A stretch of 64,000 nucleotides of DNA from Microbacterium sp. ABRD28 (GCF_003850245.1 NZ_CP031015.1:806001-870000), one strand, 5' to 3'; positions 41,792-51,279 are shown, counted from the first letter of the stretch. A program made the numbers and translations. Notes: a model not told the origin generated them from the letters alone.

Positions 41792-41812
41792 GCGGCCGGA
41801 GTGGGAGCCGCC

Positions 41813-42256
41813 TCAGCGCTGGAAGTGCCCGACGAACCGGTTCTGCTCGATGACGGCGTCGGCGTAATCGCGCAGGAACTCCTCGCGACGGGGTGTGCCC
41901 GTCACCTCACGGTCGAGCGCGTACACCCAGAAGTAGTAGTGGTGACGGCCGTGCCCCTGCGGAGGCTGCGGTCCGTACCATCCGGTCTTTCCCGCGTCGT
42001 TGGGGCCCGTGGCCGCGGCGGCGGTGTCGACGGTCTGGTCCACCGGCGGCAGGCCGTAGAGCACCCAGTGCGTGAAGCCGTTCGGCAGCGGCGCGTCGGG
42101 GTCGTGCGAGATCACGACCACCTCGCGAGTCCCCTCCGGCACCCCGGTGATCTCCAACCGCGGCACGTCGTTGCCGCCGTCGGCCGAGAAGCGCTCGGGA
42201 ACGTCTCCCAGGTCGGGGATGTCGGGGCTCGAGATCGCGAGTTTGTCGATACGCAT
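41813..42256 (-). CDS. PEBP family protein (YbhB/YbcL type)
   Basis: The 147-residue protein has PEBP landmarks: SPDIPDLGDVPERFSADGGNDVPRLEITGVPEG, the ligand-site SHDPDAPLPNGFTHWVLY and GWYGPQPPQGHGRHHYYFWVYALD. Bacterial members are cytoplasmic phosphatidylethanolamine-binding-like proteins without an agreed role. It converges with the YaeQ gene across 21 bases. Confidence 0.92.
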   Translation of the reverse strand: MRIDKLAISSPDIPDLGDVPERFSADGGNDVPRLEITGVPEGTREVVVISHDPDAPLPNGFTHWVLYGLPPVDQTVDTAAAATGPNDAGKTGWYGPQPPQGHGRHHYYFWVYALDREVTGTPRREEFLRDYADAVIEQNRFVGHFQR

Positions 42257-42453
42257 GCATACATCCTGCCCTCGGCGGGATGTCGCGGGCCCAACGGAGG
42301 CAGATCGCTCCCCGTTCTCTCAGGCGACGTCGACGCCGCACCCGGAATCTGAGGATGGCGCCCGGCACCCGCTCCGCGAGAGGATGGCGGTGATCCCGAG
42401 GGCCGTGTGTCGCTGAATGCCGCGCGCCCCGGCGCGACGAGAGAGGACACCCG

Positions 42454-42885
42454 ATGGTCGAGTTCCGGTACGGGCCGGTGGAGCTGTATCTGGTCGGCTT
42501 CGACAGCGATCGGCCGCACCCCGACGCCGTGGCGGCGCTGCGCGAGATCATCGAGTCGGGCGTCGTGCGCCTGCTCGACCTGGTCGTCCTGCGCAAGTCC
42601 GCCGAAGGCGACATCGAGATGATCGAGGTCGAAGAGCAGAACGCCCTCGGTATCGACGGCATCGAGCTGTTCGCCGCGGGCCTGACCGCGTCGGAGGACA
42701 TCGATGAACTCGCCGAGCTCATCGCGCCCGGCAGCTCGGCCGTGCTCGTGGCACTGGAGATGACCTACGTGCGTGCGCTCGCCGAGAAGGTGGCGCAGAG
42801 CGGCGGCACGGTGCTCACGGCCGAGCGTATCCCCGCCCCGGTCGTCAACGCCGTGGCCGACATGATCGACGCAGAGGAGAACTGA
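42454..42885 (+). CDS. DUF6325 family protein
   Basis: The 143-residue protein starts MVEFRYGPVELYLVGF and has an alpha/beta pattern ending in a conserved helix (ALEMTYVRALAEKVAQSGG). It fits DUF6325, known in actinobacteria as a stress-associated small protein next to SHOCT proteins. GAGAGGA precedes the ATG. The SHOCT gene begins one base after its stop, so the two are coupled. Function unknown. Confidence 0.85.
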   Translation: MVEFRYGPVELYLVGFDSDRPHPDAVAALREIIESGVVRLLDLVVLRKSAEGDIEMIEVEEQNALGIDGIELFAAGLTASEDIDELAELIAPGSSAVLVALEMTYVRALAEKVAQSGGTVLTAERIPAPVVNAVADMIDAEEN

Positions 42886-42886
42886 C

Positions 42887-43243
42887 ATGCCGTTCCGACG
42901 CATGGGACGCCCGGGCCTGCTGGGCCTCGCCGCGCGCACCGCCGTGGTCGCGGGAACCGCCTCGGCCGTAAGCGGCTCGATGCAGGGCTCGCGGGAGCGC
43001 AAGGCGCAGGCGCAGTACGAGCAGGAGCAGTACCAGGCTGCCCAGCAGCAGGCGCAGCTCGATGCGGCGGCGCAGGCCGCGGTCGCCGCACAGATGCCGC
43101 AGGCCGCCCCCGCGGCATCCGCTCCGGCCGCCGGCGGAGGCGATGACATGATCGCCCGCCTGCAGCAGCTCGCCGCGCTCAAGCAGAGCGGCGTGCTCAC
43201 CGACGAGGAGTTCACCGCCGCGAAGGCGAAACTCCTGTCCTGA
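42887..43243 (+). CDS. SHOCT-domain protein
   Basis: In its 118 residues there is a basic N terminus, a short hydrophobic helix (LLGLAARTAVVAGTASAVSG), a Gln/Ala-rich coiled-coil-like stretch (about 45-75) and a C-terminal SHOCT motif (IARLQQLAALKQSGVLTDEEFTAAKAKLL). SHOCT acts as a small oligomerisation or targeting module. It follows DUF6325 and precedes the universal stress protein, a common actinobacterial grouping. Confidence 0.87.
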   Translation: MPFRRMGRPGLLGLAARTAVVAGTASAVSGSMQGSRERKAQAQYEQEQYQAAQQQAQLDAAAQAAVAAQMPQAAPAASAPAAGGGDDMIARLQQLAALKQSGVLTDEEFTAAKAKLLS

Positions 43244-43301
43244 CTCCCGAGCCCCCTTCGCGGGGAGGGGAGGGGATGAGCGAGAAGAAGAGGAGACGAC
43301 G

Positions 43302-44141
43302 ATGTCCGAGGTGATCGCCGTCGGCCTGACCGACGCGCCCGTGGCCGACCGCGCGGTGGCGTGGGCGGCGTCCCGCGCCCGCGATCGACGACAGAGGCTG
43401 AGGCTGGTCTCGATCCTGGGCGGCGCGGTGGGTGTCGTCGGCGAGGATGCCCTCGTCGACCGCCTTCTCACCGAGATGCGGGACCGGGCCGAAGCGACCG
43501 CGGCGGGCCTGCGCGCCGCCGGAGTCGAGGTCGAGGTGGTCGTCGAACGCGGCAACCCGACCGAGAAGCTCATCGCCGCCGCCGAGGGCGCCGCGCTGCT
43601 GGTGATCGGCAGCGACCACCGCGGCCCCCGGGCCGGAGCCACGCGGGGCCCACACGGCTTCCGCATCGTCTCGGCCGCGCCGTGCCCGGTGGTCGTCGTC
43701 CCCGATTTCGATCTCGGAGAGCGCCGCGGAGTGGTCGTCGGCGTCGACGGTTCTGAGACCTCGGAGCACGCCGTCTCCTGGGCGGCCGCCGAAGCCGACC
43801 GTCTCGGCGAGCCGCTCATCGCGATCGGCGCGTGGGTCCCGCTTCCCGCGCCGGGCAACCGCGGCACGTACCCCGAGCAGTACCTGCAGAACATGCAGGC
43901 GCTCACCGAGGAGACGTTGTCGATCGCCCTCGCGGGGCTCCGCAGTCGTTATCCCGACCTCGAGATCGTCGCGCGCGCGGAGCGCGGCTACCCGGCAGAG
44001 ATGATCAATCGCCACGCGGCGACGGCGCGGCTGGTCGTCGTCGGCACCCACGGCCGCGGCGCGTTCCGCCGCTTCGTCCTGGGATCGGTCAGCTACGACG
44101 TCCTCACCCACCTCGCAACCGTGACCACCGCGGTGCGCTGA
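43302..44141 (+). CDS. Tandem universal stress protein
   Basis: The 279 residues contain two UspA domains. The first (1 to about 135) starts [18 protein letters not shown]. The second starts [18 protein letters not shown] and ends with the ATP-binding G-x2-G-x9-G-S pattern ([18 protein letters not shown]). The first repeat has only a degenerate form of that loop, so the second is likely the nucleotide-binding one. It follows the DUF6325-SHOCT pair. Confidence 0.92.
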   Translation: MSEVIAVGLTDAPVADRAVAWAASRARDRRQRLRLVSILGGAVGVVGEDALVDRLLTEMRDRAEATAAGLRAAGVEVEVVVERGNPTEKLIAAAEGAALLVIGSDHRGPRAGATRGPHGFRIVSAAPCPVVVVPDFDLGERRGVVVGVDGSETSEHAVSWAAAEADRLGEPLIAIGAWVPLPAPGNRGTYPEQYLQNMQALTEETLSIALAGLRSRYPDLEIVARAERGYPAEMINRHAATARLVVVGTHGRGAFRRFVLGSVSYDVLTHLATVTTAVR

Positions 44142-44209
44142 CCCCTACCCGTCCGCAGCACGACACGCCAGAGGTCGCATCCGAGTCGTCGAGTACGTAC
44201 GGTCGAAGG

Positions 44210-46525
44210 ATGGCGCGCGACGAGTATCGGCCGGAGGAGCTCTACACCGGCCCTATCGACCTCCCCCTCCTCCAAGAACTCGACAACGACACCTCTGATC
44301 CCGAGACCCCCGAGATCAGCTACGACGAGCAGCGGTATCCCGCCCGTCCGCGCCGGCTGCGGCCCCGCGACCACCTGCGCGGCGGCGGCCGCGTGCGCCG
44401 GGTCACGACCGACCCCCGCACCGCGAACGGCACGAACCCGTCGTACGTCGAGTGGCTGGTGCGCCAGTCGATGCTGAAGGATGCCGACGTGCTGGCCCGG
44501 CAGCTGTCGGGGCAGCCGTCGATGTGGCGCAACCCCTACGCCCGCCCCGATGCGCGGCGCGCGATCGCGACGAGCGACGTGTGGTTCACCGCCTACCCGA
44601 TCTCGCTCATCACGCGGCCCGGCCAGTCGTTCCTCGCCGCGCTCGGCGACGACGCCCTGTGGTCGGCGTTCGAACGGGTCGGCATCACCGCCATACACAC
44701 CGGTCCGGTCAAGCGCGCCGGCGGCATCGCCGGGTGGCTCGAGACCCCGAGCGTCGACGGCCACTTCGACCGCATCAGCACGGCGATCGACTCGGCGTTC
44801 GGCACCGAGGACGAATTCCGCGCGCTCTGCGACGTCGCCGACACCCACGGCGGCAGCATCATCGACGACATCGTGCCGGGTCACACCGGGAAGGGCGCCG
44901 ACTTCCGCCTGGCCGAGATGGGGTTCAAGGACTACCCCGGCATCTACCACATGGTCGAGATCCTCGAGGAGGACTGGGCGCTCCTCCCCGACGTCCCGGG
45001 CGACGTCGACAGCGTCAATCTCGACCCCGCGACCGAGCACGAGCTCGCCGAGCGCGGCTACATCATCGGTGCGCTGCAGCGCGTCATCTTCTACACCCCG
45101 GGGGTGAAGGAGACCAACTGGAGCGCGACGGCGCCGGTGCTCGGGCCGGACGGCGTCACGCGCCGGTGGGTCTACCTGCACTACTTCAAGCAGGGCCAGC
45201 CCTCGATCAACTGGCTCGACCCCACCTTCGCGGGGATGCGCCTCGTGATCGGCGACGCCCTGCACTCGCTCGGCGAGCTCGGCACGAGCGCCCTGCGCCT
45301 GGACGCCAACGGCTTCCTCGGGGTGGAGAAGAGCACCGAGGGACTCCCCGCCTGGTCGGAGGGTCACCCGCTCTCGCATGCGGCGAACCACATCATCGCC
45401 GGCATGGTGCGCAAGGTCGGCGGGTTCACCTTCCAGGAGCTGAACCTCACCATCGAAGACATCCGCGACACCGGCGCGGTGGGCGCCGACCTCTCCTACG
45501 ACTTCATCGGACGCCCCGGTTACCACCACGCGCTGGCGACGGGGCGCACCGACTTCCTGCGCCTCGCCCTCACCTCCTCCCTCGAGCTCGGGGTGCAACC
45601 GGTGCAGCTGGTGCACGGCCTGCAGAACCACGACGAGCTCACCTACGAGCTCGTCCACTGGGCGACCCGGCACGCCGACGAGGAATACCGGTTCCGCGGG
45701 CGGGAGGTGAGCGGCAGCGAGCTCGCCGAGATCGTCCGCGCCGAGCTCACCGAGAGTCTCACCGGTACGGCCGACTTCAACCGCGTGTTCACCCAGAACG
45801 GCATCGCCTGCACGACGACCTCGCTCATCGCCGCCGCCCGCGGCGCGACGCGGCTCGATGACATCACCGACGCCGACATCCCCGCGATCCGCGACGCCCA
45901 CCTGCTGCTGTGCGCCTACAACGCCTGGCAGCCCGGAGTCTTCGCCCTCTCGGGCTGGGACCTCGTCGGCATGCTGACGGTCCCGGCGACGCAGGTCGCC
46001 GACCTCATCTCCTCCGGCGACACGCGCTGGATCGAGCGGGGCGCGCACGACCTCCTCGACGTCGATCCGCAGGCGACCCGCTCCGCGGCCGGTATGCCCC
46101 GCGGGCGCTCGCTGTACGGATCGCTTCCGGCGCAGTTCACCGACGAGGAGTCCTTCGCCTCGCGGCTGTCGCAGATCATCGAGCTGCGTCGCCGGCACGG
46201 CATCGCCACCGCGACGCAGGTCGACGTCCCCGAGGTCGCCCACCACGGGATGCTCGTGCTCGTGCACCGACTCGACGACGGCGCGCACGATCCCGATGCG
46301 CCGCTGCAGGTGACGGTGCTGAACTTCGCCGGTGAGCCGGTCGAGGGAACGGTGCGCTCGAAGCAGCTCGTGCGTCGGTCGGAGGTGCGCGACGCCGCGA
46401 GCGGCGAGGTGATCGGCCACGTCGACGACCTGCAGAGCTTCACCGTGTCGCTGCCCGCCTACGGCGCGGTGTTCCTCCTCCTCGAGCCCGGTGAGCCCGA
46501 CGAGGACGAGGGCCCGATCGGATGA
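44210..46525 (+). CDS. GH13 alpha-amylase-family enzyme, possible trehalose synthase-like
   Basis: The 771-residue protein has GH13 catalytic landmarks: nucleophile Asp365 in ALRLDANGF, acid/base Glu410 in FTFQELN, and Asp475 in LQNHDEL. A roughly 65-residue Arg-rich N-terminal extension precedes the barrel, and a beta-rich domain closes it. It is divergent in sequence from ordinary trehalose synthases, so the reaction is uncertain; transfer between maltose and trehalose is suggested mainly by the convergent maltokinase gene next to it. No signal peptide, so cytoplasmic. Start chosen at the only ATG before the conserved part. Confidence 0.8.
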   Translation: MARDEYRPEELYTGPIDLPLLQELDNDTSDPETPEISYDEQRYPARPRRLRPRDHLRGGGRVRRVTTDPRTANGTNPSYVEWLVRQSMLKDADVLARQLSGQPSMWRNPYARPDARRAIATSDVWFTAYPISLITRPGQSFLAALGDDALWSAFERVGITAIHTGPVKRAGGIAGWLETPSVDGHFDRISTAIDSAFGTEDEFRALCDVADTHGGSIIDDIVPGHTGKGADFRLAEMGFKDYPGIYHMVEILEEDWALLPDVPGDVDSVNLDPATEHELAERGYIIGALQRVIFYTPGVKETNWSATAPVLGPDGVTRRWVYLHYFKQGQPSINWLDPTFAGMRLVIGDALHSLGELGTSALRLDANGFLGVEKSTEGLPAWSEGHPLSHAANHIIAGMVRKVGGFTFQELNLTIEDIRDTGAVGADLSYDFIGRPGYHHALATGRTDFLRLALTSSLELGVQPVQLVHGLQNHDELTYELVHWATRHADEEYRFRGREVSGSELAEIVRAELTESLTGTADFNRVFTQNGIACTTTSLIAAARGATRLDDITDADIPAIRDAHLLLCAYNAWQPGVFALSGWDLVGMLTVPATQVADLISSGDTRWIERGAHDLLDVDPQATRSAAGMPRGRSLYGSLPAQFTDEESFASRLSQIIELRRRHGIATATQVDVPEVAHHGMLVLVHRLDDGAHDPDAPLQVTVLNFAGEPVEGTVRSKQLVRRSEVRDAASGEVIGHVDDLQSFTVSLPAYGAVFLLLEPGEPDEDEGPIG

Positions 46526-46554
46526 GGCTCTGATCGGATGACGCGGCCGGGCCG

Positions 46555-47802
46555 TCAGCCCGCGAGCGCGGCGTCGATGCCGGCCAGCGGCACCGGCAGC
46601 CAGGTGGGGCGGTTGCGCGCCTCGTAGATCGATTCGTACACGGCCTTGTCGAGCACGAGCGCTCGCAGGATCACCGGGTCCAGGCCCACCGAGCCGTCGG
46701 CTCCGGCGTAGGCCTCGACGAAGGCGGCGCGGCAGGCGGCGGCCCACCCCGCGGCATCCACTGCTCCGCCGACCGCGCCGGCGTAATCGAAGGAGCGGAG
46801 CATGCCCGCGACATCGCGGGCCGGAAGGTCGGGCACCGCGCGCTCGTGCATCGGTCGCAGCGGCTCGCCCTCGAAGTCGACGATGCGCCATCCGGCGCCG
46901 GGGACGGCGAGCACCTGCCCGAGGTGCAGGTCGCCGTGGATCCGCTGCAGCCGCGGCCACGGGCGCGCGAGCGCGGCTTCGTAGACCGCCTCGATCGCGG
47001 CGGCACGATCGGCGACGGCGGGCACCTCGGCGACGGCGAGCATGAGCCGTCGACGCCACGTGACCTCGGCGGCGGCGACCGCCTCCGCGCCCCCGTCGGC
47101 GGTGCCGAGCGTCCGCCCGAGCGCGCCGTGCACGCCCGCGACGGCGAGCCCGAGGTCGCGTGCGGCAGCGGTGAAGTCACGACCCTCGCGGGCGGCTTCC
47201 AGGGCGATGGCCCATCCGTCGCGGACACCGGGGAGGAACTCCTGCGCGAAGCCGAGCGTGCCGTGCGCGACGCCGCTGTCGAGCCCGCTGTCGGGCCATT
47301 CCGCGTCGACGCTGCCGAGGAACTTCGGGACGAAGGGCGAACCGGCGGCGCTCAGGGCGCGCTGCACCGTGACATCCGGATTCTCCCCGTCGTGCAGGGT
47401 GCGGAACAGCTTCAGGATGATGGTGGGCTGACCGTCCTCGTCGAAGACGATCGAGGTGTTGGACTGCTCGCCGGTGAGCACACGGCTGCCGGTGACCCGG
47501 CTGACATCGACGCCCATGGCTTCGAGGGTGGCGATCGCGAACGGCGGATGCTGCGCCGCATCGATCTCGCAGCCCTCGGCCGTGCGCGCGATGAGCGCAG
47601 GAGTATCGGGCGCCGTCGGCACGCTCGAGACGGGCACGTGGTAGAGCACGGGGCGGGCGCCGGCGTCATCCATCAGCAGGTAGCGGGTCGCGTGGGGCGC
47701 CGACTGGGTGTCGAGGAGCCGGAAGCGGGGCTCATGGCTCTTTCCCGCATACCAGCGTTGCTGCGCCACCCAGGCGCCGAGATCGTCTGCAGAAGGCACC
47801 AT
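46555..47802 (-). CDS. Maltokinase-like phosphotransferase
   Basis: From ATG 47802 the product has 415 residues. The N-terminal cap carries QRWYAGKS, a hallmark of maltokinases. The kinase part has ILKLFR, the catalytic HGDLHLGQ and the metal-binding IVDFEGEP, as in aminoglycoside-phosphotransferase-like folds. Maltokinases make maltose 1-phosphate for the GlgE glucan pathway, often fused to or next to trehalose synthase. Here the two genes converge, and GlgE is not in the window. The start is uncertain by one codon because GTG directly follows ATG. Confidence 0.87.
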   Translation of the reverse strand: MVPSADDLGAWVAQQRWYAGKSHEPRFRLLDTQSAPHATRYLLMDDAGARPVLYHVPVSSVPTAPDTPALIARTAEGCEIDAAQHPPFAIATLEAMGVDVSRVTGSRVLTGEQSNTSIVFDEDGQPTIILKLFRTLHDGENPDVTVQRALSAAGSPFVPKFLGSVDAEWPDSGLDSGVAHGTLGFAQEFLPGVRDGWAIALEAAREGRDFTAAARDLGLAVAGVHGALGRTLGTADGGAEAVAAAEVTWRRRLMLAVAEVPAVADRAAAIEAVYEAALARPWPRLQRIHGDLHLGQVLAVPGAGWRIVDFEGEPLRPMHERAVPDLPARDVAGMLRSFDYAGAVGGAVDAAGWAAACRAAFVEAYAGADGSVGLDPVILRALVLDKAVYESIYEARNRPTWLPVPLAGIDAALAG

Positions 47803-47925
47803 CCCACCTTGGCGTGTGCAGAACGCCGGGTAAAGCACTGGACGATCGTTGCCAGGAGGCGTAAAGGATCGGGCCCATCGCACGTTCGCCCCGATCGACC
47901 TCGATGCCGCGGAGGGGATGACGCT

Positions 47926-48687
47926 CTACGCCCGAGGGGAAGCGGGCGCGTTCTCTGCGGCGGCGGGGAAGAGCAGCACGACGAGGCCCATCGCCACCGC
48001 GGCGCCTACGAGCTGAGCGCCGACGAACCACATCGCCGACACCGGCGCGATGCCCGCGAACGTGTCGGTGAAGATGCGCCCGAGGGTGACCGCCGGATTG
48101 GCGAAGGACGTCGAGCTGGTGAACCAGTACGCCGCTCCGATGTAGGCGCCGACCGCCGTCGCGATCACGGGGATGGTCCGTTGCGTCCTGGTCAGCCCGG
48201 CGATGAGCAACACCAGGCCCGCCGTCGCGACGACCTCCGCGAGGAGGGTCGCGGGGGTGGCCCGGTCGGTGGCGGAGATCGAGGTCTGGACGTCGAACAT
48301 CGCGTTCGCCAGGAGCGCGCCCCCGATTCCGCCGGCTGCCTGCGCGACCAGGTAGACGCCGAGTGTGCGGGGGCTCAGGCCGGAGCGATCCGCGCGGCCG
48401 AGGAGTGCATCGGTGAGCGAGACCACGGGATTGAAGTGCGCGCCCGAGACCGGTGCGAACAGCAGGATGAGGGCACCGAGGCCGAGCGCGGTCGCGAAGG
48501 AATTCTCCAGCAGCTGGAGCCCGACGTCATCCGAGAGCCGCTGCGCCGCGATGCCCGAGCCCACGACGACGGCGACCAGCAGTCCCGTGCCGAGGAACTC
48601 GGCCAGCGCGCGCCGCCCTACGGCAGGGCGCGCGCCGTCGACCGTCGGAGCGGGACCGGGTGCGGTGTCGGGCAGTCCGGTGGTCAC
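47926..48687 (-). CDS. Aquaporin/glycerol facilitator in an arsenic operon (AqpS-like)
   Basis: A 253-residue MIP channel with six helices and both NPA-type boxes: FNPVVS in the first half (the usual Ala is Val) and FANPAVT in the second. The GTG start overlaps the upstream ArsC-like stop. As the last gene after three arsenate-reductase genes it most likely lets arsenite leave the cell down its gradient, as shown for AqpS in Sinorhizobium. No ArsB or Acr3 pump is encoded in the window. Confidence 0.88.
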   Translation of the reverse strand: MTTGLPDTAPGPAPTVDGARPAVGRRALAEFLGTGLLVAVVVGSGIAAQRLSDDVGLQLLENSFATALGLGALILLFAPVSGAHFNPVVSLTDALLGRADRSGLSPRTLGVYLVAQAAGGIGGALLANAMFDVQTSISATDRATPATLLAEVVATAGLVLLIAGLTRTQRTIPVIATAVGAYIGAAYWFTSSTSFANPAVTLGRIFTDTFAGIAPVSAMWFVGAQLVGAAVAMGLVVLLFPAAAENAPASPRA

Positions 48688-49346
48688 GACGGGGTCGCCG
48701 CGAGGCCGGGGACGAGCTCGCCGAGCAGCTGCTCGACGTGCGCGCGGACATCGTCGCGCACCCGGCGAACGCCGTCCAGGTCGAGTTCGGCCGGGTCGGC
48801 GAGCTGCCAGTCCAGGTACCGTTTGCCCGGATACAGGGGACAGGCGTCGCCGCATCCCATCGTCACCACCGCGTCGGCGGCGCGCACGACATCGTCGGTC
48901 AGGGGTTTGGGGAATTCGTCACCGACCTCGACGCCGATCTCGGCCAGCACGGTGACGACCTGCGCGTTGATCTCGGCGGCCGGCTGAGAGCCGGCCGACC
49001 GCACGTGCACACGTTCGCCGGCCAGGTGGCGGGTGAGGGCCGCCGCCATCTGCGATCGTCCGGAGTTCTGCACGCAGACGTACAGGATCTCCGGAACCGG
49101 CTTCGCGATGAGGCCCTTCGACTGCGCGAGCGCCGTCAGCCGGTCGCGGGCGAATTTCTCCGTGACGCTCGGAAGGTGGCTGGACACCGTCGCCGTCCGC
49201 GCGAGCGCCGCGTACGACTCGAAGACCACCCGTTCGACGGTCTCTTCGTTCACCATGCCGGTGAAGCTCTGCGCGAGGCGCTGTGCGGCGCGGTGGAGGA
49301 CCGCTTCGTTGGACAGCAGCCCGTGCATCCCGGATGCGACGCTCAT
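48684..49346 (-). CDS. Arsenate reductase/LMW phosphatase-like protein with N-terminal helical domain
   Basis: The 220 residues contain an N-terminal helical segment (about 1-85) and then a low-molecular-weight phosphatase-like ArsC fold starting ILYVCVQNSGRSQMAA, where Cys begins the P-loop. VTMGCGDACPLYPG is the resolving region. The helical part resembles the linker of the ArsR-ArsC fusion (ERVVFESYAALAR ... FARDRLTAL), so this gene may be a fusion duplicate that lost its ArsR part. It overlaps both neighbours by 4 bases. Confidence 0.87.
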   Translation of the reverse strand: MSVASGMHGLLSNEAVLHRAAQRLAQSFTGMVNEETVERVVFESYAALARTATVSSHLPSVTEKFARDRLTALAQSKGLIAKPVPEILYVCVQNSGRSQMAAALTRHLAGERVHVRSAGSQPAAEINAQVVTVLAEIGVEVGDEFPKPLTDDVVRAADAVVTMGCGDACPLYPGKRYLDWQLADPAELDLDGVRRVRDDVRAHVEQLLGELVPGLAATPS

Positions 49347-49756
49347 GACGCGCCTGCGGGAGTGAGTTCGGAGAGCAGGTTCTCGATCCGGCCGCGGATG
49401 TCGTCGCGGATGCGACGGACGGCGTCGATGCCCTGACCGGCCGGGTCTTCGAGCTCCCAATCCTCGTAGCGCTTGCCGGGGAAGATCGGGCACGCGTCGC
49501 CGCAGCCCATCGTGATGACGACGTCGGATTCCTTCACGGCCTCGACGGTGAGCACCTTCGGCTGCTGACCGGCGATGTCGATGCCCTCTTCGGCCATCGC
49601 CTCGACGGCGACGGGGTTGATCTGATCCTTCGGCGCGGACCCGGCCGAGAGCACCTCGACGCGATCGCCTCCCAGCTCGCGGAGGAATCCGGCCGCCATC
49701 TGCGACCTTCCGGCGTTGTGGACGCAGACGAACAGGACGGTGGGCTTGTCGGACAT
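49343..49756 (-). CDS. arsC: Arsenate reductase ArsC (thioredoxin/mycothiol-dependent type)
   Basis: The 137-residue protein is a compact ArsC: P-loop VLFVCVHNAGRSQMAAGF with the nucleophilic Cys, and VITMGCGDACPIFPGKRY with two further Cys. This fits the low-molecular-weight phosphatase-type arsenate reductases of actinobacteria, reducing arsenate to arsenite. The ATG at 49756 follows GGGAGGA. It is the first of the three distal ars genes and has its own ArsR-type palindrome 33 bases upstream. Confidence 0.92.
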   Translation of the reverse strand: MSDKPTVLFVCVHNAGRSQMAAGFLRELGGDRVEVLSAGSAPKDQINPVAVEAMAEEGIDIAGQQPKVLTVEAVKESDVVITMGCGDACPIFPGKRYEDWELEDPAGQGIDAVRRIRDDIRGRIENLLSELTPAGAS

Positions 49757-49788
49757 CCGGTCCTCCCTTTCTCGTGGATGAGAAAAGC

Positions 49789-49804
49789 ATAGACCCTCAT
49801 CTAT
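49789..49804. promoter_or_regulatory. ArsR-type operator upstream of arsC
   Basis: ATAGA-CCCTCA-TCTAT has two 5-base arms around six bases. The same ATAGA-N6-TCTAT pattern recurs at 50701-50716 over the start of the ArsR-ArsC gene, so the fusion regulator probably binds both. Confidence 0.6.
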
Positions 49805-49811
49805 CAATTGC

Positions 49812-50702
49812 CTAGGCGGCGGACACCGGGAGTTCGGCGAGCAGGCCGCGCACACGGGATTCGATGTCATCCCGGATGCGTCGAACGGTGGCGGCGGGCT
49901 TGCCGACCGGATCTTCGATCTCCCAGTCGAGATAGCGGCGCCCGGGGTAGACCGGGCAGGCGTCGCCGCATCCCATCGTGATGACCCAGTCCGCGGCCCG
50001 CACCGCCTCGTCGCTCAGAGGCTTCGGAAACTCCCCGCCGAGCGGCACGCCGATCTCGTCGAGGGCGTGGACGATCGAGGAGCGCACATCCGCCGCGGGC
50101 GCGGATCCCGCCGTCCGGACGACGACCCGGTCGCCGGCGAGCTGGCGGAGGATTCCGGCCGCGATCTGCGAACGACCGGCGTTCTGAACGCACACGAACA
50201 GGACGGAGGGTCGGTCGGGTGCGCGGCCCTCGATGCGGGTCAGGTCGTCGAGCCGGGATGCCGCGAACGCGGCCGTGCGCGAGGCTTCGAGCGCCGGCCG
50301 CCCGGCCGCGGTGAGCATGCGGTGGCTGTCGGTGACGTAGCGGGTCACGGTCTCGGGGCTGAACACCCCGCGATAGCGGGCCGTCAGGTCGTCGATGACG
50401 CGGGACAGGTCGGCCTCGCCCGATGCTTCCGGCGCCGGGCCCAGGAGGGCGCTCACGCGCTCCTCGTGCGCCGGTTCGAGGGAGTACCAGACTCGCCTGC
50501 CGTCTTTCTCCCGGCGGACGATGCCTTCGGCGTGGAGGGCGGCCATGTGGTGGCTGACCGTGGGTTGGCGCAGGCGCAGCGCCTCGGCCAGCCGCCCGAC
50601 GAGGACGCGCCCGTCGGCACTGTCGCGCATCATCCGGAGGATGCGGGCGCGGGTGGGGTCGGCGAGCAGGGCCAGCCCCGCGTCATCCGTCCCCGCACTC
50701 AT
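49812..50702 (-). CDS. ArsR regulator fused to arsenate reductase ArsC
   Basis: The 296-residue protein joins an ArsR-type winged helix (about 1-90: LADPTRARILRMM, RQPTVSHHMAALHAEGIVRREKDGRRVWYSL) through a helical linker to a full ArsC domain from about 168 (VLFVCVQNAGRSQIAAG ... MGCGDACPVYPGRRY). Sensor and enzyme thus share one chain. The start at 50702 lies inside an ATAGAC-GGCA-GTCTAT palindrome, which suggests autoregulation. The linker is related to the N-terminal part of the 220-residue paralogue downstream. Confidence 0.9.
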   Translation of the reverse strand: MSAGTDDAGLALLADPTRARILRMMRDSADGRVLVGRLAEALRLRQPTVSHHMAALHAEGIVRREKDGRRVWYSLEPAHEERVSALLGPAPEASGEADLSRVIDDLTARYRGVFSPETVTRYVTDSHRMLTAAGRPALEASRTAAFAASRLDDLTRIEGRAPDRPSVLFVCVQNAGRSQIAAGILRQLAGDRVVVRTAGSAPAADVRSSIVHALDEIGVPLGGEFPKPLSDEAVRAADWVITMGCGDACPVYPGRRYLDWEIEDPVGKPAATVRRIRDDIESRVRGLLAELPVSAA

Positions 50703-50717
50703 AGACGGCAGTCTATG
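50700..50717. promoter_or_regulatory. ArsR-type operator at the fusion-gene start
   Basis: CATAGAC-GGCA-GTCTATG is a perfect palindrome with 7-base arms around four bases. It covers the start codon of the ArsR-ArsC gene, so a leaderless or very short leader transcript is likely. Confidence 0.65.
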
Positions 50718-50772
50718 CGCCGCCGGGCGGCGACGGCGAGGGCGGAGGCGAGAGGGATGTCGCGAGCGACGT

Positions 50773-51279
50773 TCAGCGGCCGTTGCGGCGCGAACGGCGC
50801 TCGAGGAACACCGTCGACCGCCACTGGCCGGCGTGCGGACCGTTCGTCGACCGTGCGATGCGCTCGCGGGTGCCGACGACCCGGAATCCGGCGCGCTCGT
50901 GCAGATGCAGGCTCGCGGTGTTCTCGGGGAAGATGCTCGACTGCACCGTCCAGAACCCGGCCTCATCGGCGGCATCCAGGAACGCCCGGAGCAGAGCGGC
51001 GCCGATTCCGCGACCCCGGGCGCGCGCGTCGACGTACACCGAATGCTCGATGACGCCCCGGTACACCTCGCGCGAGGAGACGCGCGACGCGGCCACCCAC
51101 CCGACCACCCGGCCGTCGAGTTCTGCGACGAGGCGGGGGTGCGCGACCTTGCCCGCGTCGAACTGCTCCCATGAGGGAACCGTGCTCTCGAAGGTGGCTT
51201 CGCCCTCCGCGATGCCCTCGGCGAGGATCGCCTCGACGCGCGGCCAGTCCTCCGCTGTCATCGCCCGAACCGAGACCAT
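50773..51279 (-). CDS. GNAT acetyltransferase, ArsN1/phosphinothricin-acetyltransferase-like
   Basis: The 168 residues show the PAT-type GNAT fold: VRAMTAEDWPRVEAILAEGIAEGEATFE at the N terminus, SVYVDARARGRGIGAALLRAFL as the acetyl-CoA loop at about 88-110, and GFWTVQSSIFPENTASLHLHERAGFR. Related ArsN1 proteins in ars operons acetylate organoarsenicals or phosphinothricin-like molecules. It overlaps the flavoprotein gene stop by one base, so the two form an operon divergent from arsR. Confidence 0.87.
   Translation of the reverse strand: MVSVRAMTAEDWPRVEAILAEGIAEGEATFESTVPSWEQFDAGKVAHPRLVAELDGRVVGWVAASRVSSREVYRGVIEHSVYVDARARGRGIGAALLRAFLDAADEAGFWTVQSSIFPENTASLHLHERAGFRVVGTRERIARSTNGPHAGQWRSTVFLERRSRRNGR

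Noticed and set aside
44093..47059. A 988-codon minus-strand frame opposite the GH13 gene
   Set aside because: GC-rich antisense frame; the GH13 active-site motifs on the plus strand and normal codon bias decide for the plus strand.
46846..48987. A 713-codon plus-strand frame across maltokinase and aquaporin
   Set aside because: It crosses two convincing minus-strand genes and their junction, and shows no domain.
49812..50975. A longer ArsR-ArsC chain from 50975
   Set aside because: The added 91 residues are Arg/Ser-rich and overlap the acetyltransferase gene; the winged helix begins right after 50702.
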